Positions 48,202 through 55,481 of a stretch of DNA of 64,000 nucleotides are shown here, piece by piece. The position numbers and the translations under genes are program-made. The stretch comes from Melitaea cinxia (Eukaryota > Arthropoda > Insecta > Lepidoptera > Nymphalidae), in contig NC_059421.1 of the NCBI RefSeq assembly GCF_905220565.1, forward strand, positions 5,041,501 to 5,105,500, given 5' to 3'. Under the pieces are notes generated by a model. That model was not told the DNA's origin and made no database searches. It saw only the letters and a program-made list of their open reading frames with translations. Numbering within the stretch: position 1 is the stretch's first letter; each line of letters begins with the position of its first letter.

Positions 48202-49205
48202 CTCTACCATGAGTTTTTGTTACAAGCGCACATGACATAACTACAGTAGTAAACGTAGAAACGCAACAGGAATAGTTATCTATACCATACCTATTATGAG
48301 TATTTCTAAATTTCACTATAGAGTCTATCGAGCACTCGATAAGACTTATAGTTTTAAATCCGTTATATTGGTATTAGTTACTAATATCTTTATCTCTTTC
48401 TTCCGTATAGAAAAAAGAAAGAGTAAACATGATGACTTTCGAATGAAGTGAGGTCTAAACGAAGTTTAAAATAATCCGACAAAAATGCAAAGCAGCATAT
48501 TACAGTGTATTCATGCGAGCTCAAGAACTTCTAAATTTTTTCAATTTATTCCGTCAGTTTAAATGTCTAACTTAAGTTGTTGTCAAACACTTGTGAATCA
48601 ATCATATTGTTTAATTGTTATACAATAATTCTAAAACAACTAAATATAAAAAATGAGAACTAATGCTTCCCAGTTCGAACTTATGGTGGATTATATGAAA
48701 AAGTAAGTGTTTATTTAAGTGTTATGGTTATTTATCTCTTTCTTTATTAACGTAAATCATGATCATAATTTTATAAATAAATTGTATAATGTGTATTATA
48801 TTATTATATTATTTCGTAAATTGAATATAGAAAATAATATTATTATATCGTAAATTGTGTTTTAGGAACGGGGCTATGTTCTACCAAATATAATGCAATT
48901 AAATAGTATATAAACCTAATAATTATAAACTTCTCGCACGATTTTTTCAAGTGAGTGACGCAACTATAATAGTAACGTTAAACAGGGTGACATCTGTCAA
49001 ATATGTTACTCATGGTAGCGAATTGTATGAAAATATCGGCGCTCTAGAATGACATTTACGAGTGTAGTTAACTTAACTGTCCTGAGAAAACTTATGGTAC
49101 CAAATATAGTAATGATAGTATCCGGTAGAGGCGCTGCTCAACTTGCCATACAAATTTTCTACTACACTCGCTAACGTGTATCGTCTCTGGAAACTCATGG
49201 TAGAC
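48202..49205 (+). mobile_element. ~1.0-kb element inserted in the Ginger transposase gene
   Basis: The transposase homology breaks on both sides at GTAC (48,198-48,201 and 49,206-49,209). Just inside are inverted ends TCTACCATGAGTTT (14 bp matching; first base differs). The end motif recurs sub-terminally as 'actcatggtag' at 49,008 and 'acttatggtac' at about 49,090, beside the terminal 49,193 copy. This fits a cut-and-paste element with short TIRs and a 4-bp GTAC target duplication. A small plus-strand spliced frame starts at 48,653. Superfamily not recognised. Confidence 0.65.
48653..48893 (+). pseudogene. Possible truncated Myb/SANT-like regulator fragment in two exons
   Basis: An ATG at 48,653 opens MRTNASQFELMVDYMKK, resembling the start of insect Myb/SANT-like DNA-binding proteins ('QFE-L-[ML]-V-x-[FY]-M'). 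A consensus donor (AA|GTAAGT, intron from 48,703) and acceptor (TTTTAG, to 48,865) would splice it to a second exon, which adds only eight further residues (NGAMFYQI) before a stop at 48,891-48,893. It may be a truncated gene carried by the inserted element. The match rests on about 17 residues, so confidence is low. Confidence 0.35.
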
Positions 49206-49485
49206 GTACAGAAACTCTAACTAAAACGTTAGTACCAATTTCAACACAGGGAAATTTCAAATTAGACAATGAAACCAATTTGTTTGCCTGTTCCTGTAGA
49301 CCTAATTTAGCACATTCTCTTTCAACGTTTATGCTATTCTTTCTGAAACAGAGCTTACAAGTTACATTTGCTCTCTTTACTTTTTCTGTAGTCATAATAA
49401 AACTGCAATCAGTGCTTCTTTCCACAAAGTCACGTAATTTATCGTAAAACAATTCTTTTTTATTCGTCATAATTAGCGCTGACAT
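49195..49485 (-). pseudogene. Ginger-type transposase N-terminal remnant, DDE core deleted
   Basis: The minus strand starts at an ATG (49,485). Residues ~8-37 (NKKELFYDKLRDFVERSTDC...KVKRA) resemble the N-terminal helix region of KRBA2-like proteins. They then pass directly into CKLCFRKNSINVERECAKLG, GLQEQANKLVSLSNLKF and VEIGTNVLVRV, which in those proteins follow the integrase core. About 300 residues containing the DDE triad are therefore missing. The frame ends at the GTAC junction with the inserted element. Non-functional as a transposase. Confidence 0.65.
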
Positions 49486-49615
49486 TAAAATTCACTCTCA
49501 AAAACAGAAAAGAAATGAATAAAACTGAGGTTTCAATGCGTCTTTGCACCCGAGCCGACACCGAAAAGTTACAACCTGTCCGTCGTGATATGGTTAACAC
49601 AATGAATGCTCAGAA

Positions 49616-49843
49616 CGCGTCATGGCTTTTCTTCATTGCCACAACGCGTTGAGATCGAATAGCATGTAAGCCACGACACGAATTTCGCTCTTTGGTCTTT
49701 CTTTGATTGCCACAACGCGTCGTGCGCGTTTTCATTAGAGCCATAACACGAATTTCGCTATGTGGATGTTTTAATACTGTGACCACATCGCGTTGTGAGC
49801 TATTTTTCCGCTCAATGAGCGTTTTCGATCTTTGAGCGTAACA
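49616..49843 (-). repeat. Ginger right terminal inverted repeat
   Basis: Complement of 47,182-47,407, with the same ~70-bp internal periodicity. It ends TAACA at 49,843 and is followed by target duplication TATA. Confidence 0.9.
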
Positions 49844-49961
49844 TATATAATTCTCGTGTCACAATGTTAGGTACAATACTCCTCTGAAAGGGCTGGACTG
49901 ATTTTTATAAAATTTTGTGTGCATAACGGGTAGGTCTCAGAATCATCCAACATCTATTTTT
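49844..49961 (+). repeat. Family E repeat, left half of copy 3
   Basis: 'tatataattctcgtgtcaca' to 'ccaacatctattttt'. The other half resumes at 55,482. Its last 14 bases CAACATCTATTTTT (49,948-49,961) recur at 55,482-55,495 as target duplication of the family T insertion. Confidence 0.85.
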
Positions 49962-50028
49962 GATGCGTATGATTTATTTTTGTGTTACCCACACATGAGG
50001 AAATTCTTAACAATTTTTAATATCATAT
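49962..50028 (-). repeat. Family T repeat, copy 2, part flanking DIRS on the left
   Basis: 'gtgttacccacacatgagg' to 'aatatcatat', matching 21,190-21,249. It is split from its other half (55,274-55,481) by the DIRS element. Confidence 0.8.
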
Positions 50029-50195
50029 TAAATACTTGACCGTAACTGGAAGCTTTATTATGAGATAGCATATCCGTTTCCGTCGAATTTCTACCAGTTT
50101 CCGGTCACTTTTGACTCGTCTCCGTGGCGCCACCTGGCGGCTGCGTGGCAATTTATGCTTACTTCGATTTTGCTACGCTGTATTTTATCATTGGC
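50026..50195 (+). repeat. DIRS left inverted terminal repeat
   Basis: From 'attaaatacttgaccgtaac' to 'ttttatcattggc'. It matches the complement of 55,074-55,244 nearly base for base across the 'ctttattatgagatagcata', 'gtggcgccacctggcggctg' and 'tatgcttacttcgattttgc' blocks. The outermost ~15 bases differ between the two ends (gaccgta versus acctata), as in DIRS1, where the two ends are not identical. Confidence 0.92.
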
Positions 50196-50575
50196 GTTTC
50201 GTATTCCGTCGAAGCAACACCTTCGCAGTAACTCGTAATTATTGCGAAATTAGTGATTTTTATTGTTAATATAAAAATTAAAAATATAAAAGAATTTAAA
50301 ATAGTAAGTTACTCTGCAAGTGACTAAAAGGATTATAAAGCAGGTATTTACTGTGAATAAAAGAGGGTAAGTATAAAATAACTTACAAAGTACAATTGTG
50401 TCAAATTAAACAGTAAGCAATCAAAAATTTTAACGGGTTTTCCGTTCGGATTGCTTGTTATTATAAAGTTTAAATTAAATATTTTAATACCAGTTATCCG
50501 AGTTTTTTCATAGTTTATTAAAAATAAGTAGAAATTTTTTACTACTACCCTGTCTAATAGAAATTGCTTACAGAT

Positions 50576-51934
50576 ATGGATGATAATCAAGATATAATCA
50601 TAAATACTGGGCCTGTATCTGGCGACAATAGAGCATCGCATAAACAGCCCCGGAGCTCTAGTAGTAGTAGTACGAGTAATACCTCTGGAAGCTCTTCATC
50701 TTCGAATAATAAGCGAAAGCGCTCACGCCGAAATCGACGTAAGAAGTGTAAGCGGGATCGGCAATTTGAGAAGATGGATAAACTAATCAAAGAAGTAGGC
50801 GAGCTCCGTAAATATATTTTCCCATCAAATAATGTCGAAGTAAACCGTTGTAACAATGATGACAATTCAATTTGTTCAGAGGTAAGTGGAGATCTTTATG
50901 ACAATCATAATGTAACTGATGAAAGATTTATTGAAAGTGAATACAGCCATACGAATAAGTCCAGTAACGAATTTACCTTCGATATTGAAACAAAGTTGAA
51001 AGAACCGGCTGTTCCTAAAACTTCAGAGAAATTTCTCAAAATGTTAAGCGATGTTCAACGTCTGGGTAGTTCATCTTGGTCAGAAATAAGATACGCAGAA
51101 ACACAGAAATTGTATAATCAAAAGCCCGATTTTATAGACCTCGATACAAATGAAGAGGTTAAATTGTATGATACTATGAGTTATTTAAAATACGCTGATA
51201 AATCGTACGCAGCTATTACTTACTGTATATTGAAACAAAAAGAATCGTTGCAAGAAAGTATTCGTAATCTTCTATCATGGGCAAATAGTAACGATATTAA
51301 TTTTGATAATTTGAGTTGTAAGGTAGATGAATTATTTTTGAAAGGTGATTTGAATAAAATATCTTCGGATCTTTTACAATTAGTTTGTGGCCACAGGGCT
51401 GAAAGTATTGAGATGCGCCGTGATTCTATAACAAGTCAAGTGAAAGACCCCTCGCTTAAAGCATTGCTTAACAAAATTCCACCTTCCAATTCTTACATAT
51501 TTGATGCTGAACAATTTTCAACTGCATTAGAAAAGGCTGGAGGGGTCCGTAAAGCCTTTTGGTCTATAAAATCATCTGATGGATTATCTCAAGTAAAGTC
51601 CAATCGATTTAATCACCGCCCCTCGCGGGGGCACGGCTTGCGACATCTTGTTCCATCGAGTGGGACGCACTTTGTACATGAGTCGGACATCACAGCTCAT
51701 AATGGACTCAGTGATATTCAAAATCATATTGGCAATAATGCGCCCTCGCGGGGCGCTCTATATAAATATCATTCAAGAGGCCAAACTTCCACATTTAATA
51801 GCGACCATCGCCCTGCCCTAGACCGACAAAGAGAATCATTTCAAAACCGAGGCTCGCGGCCCGAACGTGGATATAATCGTGGACGTACAGTCAACTCTCG
51901 AGGTTCAAAAAGACATCAGCGATACAGGCAATGA
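50576..51934 (+). CDS. DIRS ORF1, Gag-like protein (452 aa from ATG)
   Basis: Probable capsid/nucleic-acid-binding protein that packages the element RNA. The ATG at 50,576 is chosen: the frame is open 12 nt further upstream but only from a TTG. Regions in order: a poly-serine stretch (about residues 25-47), a basic cluster (KRKRSRRNRRKK, about 47-61), a short amphipathic segment (MDKLIKEVGELRKYIF), an acidic linker, a helical central region (~170-315, with LYDTMSYLKYADKSYAAITY and AEQFSTALEKAGGVRKAFW) typical in position and character of DIRS Gag proteins, and an RG-rich tail (RGQ, NRGSRPERGYNRGR). No CCHC zinc knuckle. The stop TGA (51,932) lies inside ORF2. Two GC-rich palindromes (CCCTCGCGGGG) sit at about 51,618 and 51,742. 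Function is inferred from position and composition. Confidence 0.85.
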   Translation: MDDNQDIIINTGPVSGDNRASHKQPRSSSSSSTSNTSGSSSSSNNKRKRSRRNRRKKCKRDRQFEKMDKLIKEVGELRKYIFPSNNVEVNRCNNDDNSICSEVSGDLYDNHNVTDERFIESEYSHTNKSSNEFTFDIETKLKEPAVPKTSEKFLKMLSDVQRLGSSSWSEIRYAETQKLYNQKPDFIDLDTNEEVKLYDTMSYLKYADKSYAAITYCILKQKESLQESIRNLLSWANSNDINFDNLSCKVDELFLKGDLNKISSDLLQLVCGHRAESIEMRRDSITSQVKDPSLKALLNKIPPSNSYIFDAEQFSTALEKAGGVRKAFWSIKSSDGLSQVKSNRFNHRPSRGHGLRHLVPSSGTHFVHESDITAHNGLSDIQNHIGNNAPSRGALYKYHSRGQTSTFNSDHRPALDRQRESFQNRGSRPERGYNRGRTVNSRGSKRHQRYRQ

Positions 51935-53810
51935 CTCGAGGCTGTTCCGAGCAGGTCAACTAATCCATTTTCTTCCACAGTGGAAGAAAATGGGTGCACC
52001 AAAAATAGTTTTAAAACTAATTCAAGGATATCGCATACCCTTTGCTCAAAAACCGCCACTCATAATTCCGAAACTAAAAGAAAATCATTTTCAAACACAA
52101 GTAACAGCACAAATGTCTACGATTATCCAAAAAATGAAAGAGCAAGGTATTTTGAAAGTAGCTCCAATATCTCCAAGCTTTGTTTCCCCCTTATTTCTGG
52201 TTCCAAAACCAGACGGATCTGTTCGACCAATATTCAATCTGAAACGACTGAACGACTTTATAATCACGGAGCCATTCCACCTGATAAACATGTACCGTGT
52301 ACCCGATTTCTTACAACCTCGAGACTGGATGTGCAAAGTCGATCTGTCCCAGGCATATTTCCACGTGAATGTCACGGAATCACACAGACGCTTCCTGCGT
52401 CTAGTGTACAATCAAGAAGTTTTAGAGATGACATGCCTACCGTTCGGCCTAAGCACAGCACCCAAAACATTCTCGATCCTCACAAATTGGGTCGCTCAAA
52501 CATTGCGAAAAAGGTACGGCATAAGAATACTAGTGTACCTAGACGACTTTTTAATAGTACATCAAGATGCGCAGAGGCTTTACAATCATACACAACAGAC
52601 AGTAGAGCTATTACAGATATTGGGTTGGCAAGCAAATTTCAAAAAATGCATACTTCAACCTGTAAAAAGTCTAGTTTATCTGGGTATATTGTGGAGACCG
52701 TGGGAAAATTTGAAATCCCTTCCGAAGGACAAAATTATCTCAATAGTTCAAAACGTAAAAAATGTCATCATCAACAAGAAAATCTCCATAAAGGTTCTTC
52801 AAAAAATAGTTGGAATGTTAAATTTTGCCAGCTTTGCAGTACCACGAGGTCGTCTAAATCACCGCCAACTACTAAAGTTTATGCATACAATACAAAATCT
52901 CCCAGTCAAAGAATACTTACTGACCCAAGAGGTAACAAGCGAGTTGAGATGGTGGACTCTGAATTGTCACTTGTCGACGCTTCTTCATTGTCCTCCTCCA
53001 AAAATTTTTTTGACGACGGATGCCTCGGATCAGGGTTGGGGTGCACAGCTCAACAATCTACCCCTTTCAGGCAGGTGGTCACAAAAAGAACAAGCGATGC
53101 ACTGCAATGCAAAAGAGATGCTAGCCGTATTGTACGCAATACAAAAACAAATTCACTTATTGCACTACAGCTCGATCCTTATCCAAAGCGACAGCAAAAC
53201 GACAGTTTCTTATCTACGGAACGAAGGAGGAACGAAGTCGATAATCCTAACCGATATAACTTATCGAATTCTGAAGCTTCTAGATCAGAACCAGATACAC
53301 TTCAAGATACATCACATACCAGGCATATACAACAATCACGCCGATCATCTGTCACGGTATCGACGTCCACCAGAGTGGCATCTATTACCAACATCGGTAA
53401 AGATGGCTTTCAGGAAATGGGGGACTCCCGTTGTAGATCTGTTCGCTTCAGCAACAGCTCACGTAGTGCACAATTATGTGTCTCTAGATCTGACGGACAG
53501 ACAAGCTCTATTCCACGACGCCTTCAGCGTTCAGTGGAACTTTCAACTAGCCTGGGTATTCCCACCACCATTTCTTGTCCCGAAAGTACTGACTCACCTC
53601 AATCAGTCCACAGGAGTATTTCTTGTCGTCGTGCCTCGATGGGAGAAAGTGTTTTGGCGTCCAGACCTCAAAGCGCGAGCCCTAGCAGCTCCATTAACAC
53701 TGAGAAATCTGAACAAAAGTCTAATCGACACCTCGACAGGACTTCCACCTCCCAAAGTCGAAACCATCATCCTCGAGGTGTGGAAATGTGGGGGTGGTCT
53801 GAGGCGGTAA
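51867..53810 (+). CDS. DIRS ORF2: reverse transcriptase, RNase H and methyltransferase-like domain
   Basis: Copies element RNA into DNA. Numbering from 51,867 (647 codons): an N-terminal RAGQLIHFLPQW...GYRIPF segment (28-59) conserved in DIRS RTs; RT about 80-290 with KPDGSVRPIFNLKRLN (114-129), DLSQAYFHV, LPFGLSTAPKTF (191-202) and catalytic YLDD (224-227); RNase H about 380-500 with D385, E417, D442 and D493 (HADHLSR); then VVDLFAS (522-528) and WVFPPPFLVP (563-572), the region assigned to a DAM-like methyltransferase in DIRS elements. The frame is open from 51,822 but has no ATG before 51,990 (residue 42), which lies inside the conserved segment. Translation therefore probably enters from ORF1 by a +1 shift. 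It overlaps ORF1 by ~113 nt and ORF3 by 25 nt. No stops or frameshifts seen. Confidence 0.93.
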   Translation: MDIIVDVQSTLEVQKDISDTGNDSRLFRAGQLIHFLPQWKKMGAPKIVLKLIQGYRIPFAQKPPLIIPKLKENHFQTQVTAQMSTIIQKMKEQGILKVAPISPSFVSPLFLVPKPDGSVRPIFNLKRLNDFIITEPFHLINMYRVPDFLQPRDWMCKVDLSQAYFHVNVTESHRRFLRLVYNQEVLEMTCLPFGLSTAPKTFSILTNWVAQTLRKRYGIRILVYLDDFLIVHQDAQRLYNHTQQTVELLQILGWQANFKKCILQPVKSLVYLGILWRPWENLKSLPKDKIISIVQNVKNVIINKKISIKVLQKIVGMLNFASFAVPRGRLNHRQLLKFMHTIQNLPVKEYLLTQEVTSELRWWTLNCHLSTLLHCPPPKIFLTTDASDQGWGAQLNNLPLSGRWSQKEQAMHCNAKEMLAVLYAIQKQIHLLHYSSILIQSDSKTTVSYLRNEGGTKSIILTDITYRILKLLDQNQIHFKIHHIPGIYNNHADHLSRYRRPPEWHLLPTSVKMAFRKWGTPVVDLFASATAHVVHNYVSLDLTDRQALFHDAFSVQWNFQLAWVFPPPFLVPKVLTHLNQSTGVFLVVVPRWEKVFWRPDLKARALAAPLTLRNLNKSLIDTSTGLPPPKVETIILEVWKCGGGLRR

Positions 53811-54766
53811 GTACATGGAATACTGAACAAGTATCTCTACTTAAAAATTCATGGCGAGTATCTACATTAAAAACGTATGAAGTTGCATGGAATCGTTGGT
53901 GTTCACGGTGTATTAATAAAAATATTGATATAAAAAATCCTACTGGTGCCCAGTTAGCTCAATTCTTATCAGATCTGTATTTGATTAACAACCTTTCATA
54001 TAATACTATCCTGTTACATAAATCAGTGGTGTCAACACTATGTAACACAGACTCTTCCAGCAAATTAAGTTCACATGTACTAGTTAAACACATTTTAAAA
54101 TCAATTTCTTTAAAAAAGCCAAAAACTTTCAAGCCACCCGTATGGGATATTAGTAAGCTCACATGTTATCTTAGTAGTTACAAAGTAGATTGTAATAATC
54201 CTTTTCAAGTATCACGTCATTGTGCAATTTTGTTACTACTTTGTTCAGGTAGACGCATACATGATCTAACTCTACTTTTGATTGACGAAAACCATTACGT
54301 AAAGTCTGATCAAGCTATCGTGTTTTGGCCTCAATTTGGTTCCAAAACAGATAATAGCAATTATAGACAATCTGGTTGGAAACTGCTTCCAAATTTAGAG
54401 AATAATGATCTTAATCCTATTTTTTGGATAGAAAGAACAATTAACTTGTTGAGCGACAGGCGCGATACTGCAGGTGTATTTAATTTATTTGTTACAGTTA
54501 AAGGTTTAGCAAAATCTGCTTCACGCACAGTAATAGCAAGCTGGATTAAAACCTTACTTAAGGAAGCCGACATTATTGCTACACCTGGAAGTGTTCGATC
54601 TGCGGTCGCTTCTAAAAGTTGGCTAGAAAATCGTTCTATAGAGGAAATTCTGGCTCGTGGAAACTGGAGGTCGGGTAATACATTTAGAAAATTCTACAGG
54701 CGTGAAGTAATTAATAACAACACGTCTAATGGTGTTACAAACTTATTCATACCAATAAGTGATTAA
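53786..54766 (+). CDS. DIRS ORF3: tyrosine recombinase (326 aa)
   Basis: Integrase-like enzyme that would insert the circular DNA copy by site-specific-type recombination, replacing the DDE integrase of LTR elements. The ATG at 53,786 gives a 326-residue protein, the usual size. An N-terminal core-binding helical region (~10-110, ending SISLKKPKTFKPPVWD) precedes the catalytic domain: box I Arg in CSGRRIHDLTL (R157), box II Arg in TPGSVRSAVASKSW (R271), ARGNWRSGNTF (W294 at the H/W position) and nucleophile Tyr in FRKFYRRE (Y304). The H of the usual H-x-x-R is Gly here (G268). The frame is also open upstream to 51,935, under ORF2, so a larger protein is possible. Poly(A) signal AATAAA at 54,838. 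Confidence 0.92.
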   Translation: MWGWSEAVSTWNTEQVSLLKNSWRVSTLKTYEVAWNRWCSRCINKNIDIKNPTGAQLAQFLSDLYLINNLSYNTILLHKSVVSTLCNTDSSSKLSSHVLVKHILKSISLKKPKTFKPPVWDISKLTCYLSSYKVDCNNPFQVSRHCAILLLLCSGRRIHDLTLLLIDENHYVKSDQAIVFWPQFGSKTDNSNYRQSGWKLLPNLENNDLNPIFWIERTINLLSDRRDTAGVFNLFVTVKGLAKSASRTVIASWIKTLLKEADIIATPGSVRSAVASKSWLENRSIEEILARGNWRSGNTFRKFYRREVINNNTSNGVTNLFIPISD

Positions 54767-54837
54767 GTAATAATTACAGTATGTTATATGTTACCACAAT
54801 ATGATTAAAGTATTATATAAACTGATTTTTTAATAAC

Positions 54838-54843
54838 AATAAA
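54838..54843 (+). promoter_or_regulatory. Candidate polyadenylation signal of the DIRS transcript
   Basis: AATAAA 72 nt after the ORF3 stop and before the internal complementary region. If used, the ICR would be left out of short transcripts, so full-length transcripts must read past it. Confidence 0.45.
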
Positions 54844-54949
54844 TTAATCATTATACTAAAGTCTGTATTTTTTCCCCCTTATATCCATCACATTGGCGTT
54901 AAGTTGAATATACAAAAGTAAGTGGCACCACCAGGCGATAACAAACAGG

Positions 54950-55046
54950 TCTCATAATAAAGCTTCCAGTTACGGTCAAGTATTTAATAGCAGCGTTTTA
55001 CCTGAAATAAAACGCATATTAAATACTTACCTATACTGGAAGCTTT
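54950..55046 (-). repeat. DIRS internal complementary region (ICR)
   Basis: 54,950-54,988 is the complement of the left terminus (50,029-50,067: tctcataataaagcttccag...). 54,987-55,046 is the complement of the right terminus (55,213-55,273) with a single one-base indel. Read on the minus strand the ICR gives right end followed by left end, joined at 'gctgctattaaatac'. That is the predicted junction of a circularised element and the hallmark of DIRS1-type replication. Confidence 0.92.
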
Positions 55047-55073
55047 CAGTGCATTTCTGCCTGGTGAAAAAGA

Positions 55074-55244
55074 GCCAATGATAAAATACAGCGTGGCAAA
55101 ATCGAAGTAAGCATAAATTGCCACGCAGCCGCCAGGTGGCGCCACGGAGACGAGTCAAAAGTGACCGGAAACTGGTAGAAATTCGACGGAAACGGATATG
55201 CTATCTCATAATAAAGCTTCCAGTATAGGTAAGTATTTAATATG
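55074..55244 (-). repeat. DIRS right inverted terminal repeat
   Basis: Complement of the left ITR; both contain the blocks 'gccaccaggtggc'-like GTGGCGCCAC and 'aaagcttccagt'. Beyond it, 55,245-55,273 is a right-end-only extension ('atttcaggtaaaaacgctgc') that recurs inverted in the ICR. Confidence 0.92.
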
Positions 55245-55273
55245 CGTTTTATTTCAGGTAAAACGCTGCTATC

Positions 55274-55481
55274 AAAAATCGACCGTTTCAGCGGGGATCG
55301 AACCTGCATCTCCGACTTACCGTGTCGGTGCTTTAGCCAATTAAGCTATGGAACGATGTAACCGCTAGATCGAAATTTTTGATATGATGATTTTATATTC
55401 GGTCTAACACAATTCGATCGACGATGACGACGATACGATGGAACGGTCGATTTTTGATACGATATTAAAAATTGTTTAGAA
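55274..55481 (-). repeat. Family T repeat, copy 2, right half
   Basis: 'caaaaatcgaccg', tRNA-like core, 'ccgctagatcgaaatttttg', 'atatgatgattttatattcg', then an additional arm ending 'cgatattaaaaattgtttag'. That arm is the complement of the left flank (50,003-50,028 continued at 55,274), so the T element has ~42-bp inverted ends. Without DIRS this T copy is ~275 bp, flanked by a 14-bp target duplication. Confidence 0.75.
55285..55355 (-). pseudogene. tRNA-like core of family T, copy 2
   Basis: Same fold as 21,260-21,331 but with mismatches in acceptor and T stems and box B changed to GGTTCGATCCC. It lies 11 bp from the DIRS right end. Confidence 0.6.

Larger units (their letters stand above)
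47182..49843 (-). mobile_element. Ginger1-like DNA transposon (2.66 kb), internally deleted and interrupted
   Basis: Ends are TGTTACGCTCAAAGATC and its complement, fitting the TGTNR rule of Ginger transposons, and are flanked by TATA on both sides (47,178-47,181 and 49,844-49,847), a 4-bp target duplication. Inverted repeats are 226-228 bp. On the minus strand lie N- and C-terminal remnants of a KRBA2/Ginger-type integrase-like transposase. The DDE catalytic core between them is missing and a second element is inserted in the gene, so it cannot transpose on its own. It inserted in the 5' edge of a family E repeat. The Ginger assignment combines visible ends with recalled family features. Confidence 0.8.
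50029..55273 (+). mobile_element. DIRS1-group tyrosine-recombinase retrotransposon, apparently complete (5.2 kb)
   Basis: Order: left ITR, Gag-like ORF1, RT/RNase H/methyltransferase-like ORF2, tyrosine recombinase ORF3, internal complementary region, right ITR. All ORFs are open with catalytic motifs, apart from the changed histidine box in the recombinase. Inverted rather than split direct repeats plus an ICR place it in the DIRS1 group instead of PAT/Ngaro. No target duplication flanks it: target 'atcatat' joins 'caaaaatcg', and the empty counterpart is at 21,243. The exact ends are uncertain by ~3 bp because TAT lies at the junction. It is potentially autonomous, or only recently inactive. 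Confidence 0.93.

Noticed and set aside
52091..52411. Minus-strand frame of 106 codons within the DIRS element
   Set aside because: Shadow of the RT domain coded on the plus strand.
51980..53785. First ~602 codons of the long frame read as a protein-coding gene of its own
   Set aside because: It lies under ORF2 in another frame, starts at GTG, and shows no domain. Kept as a finding about the overlap, not as a CDS.
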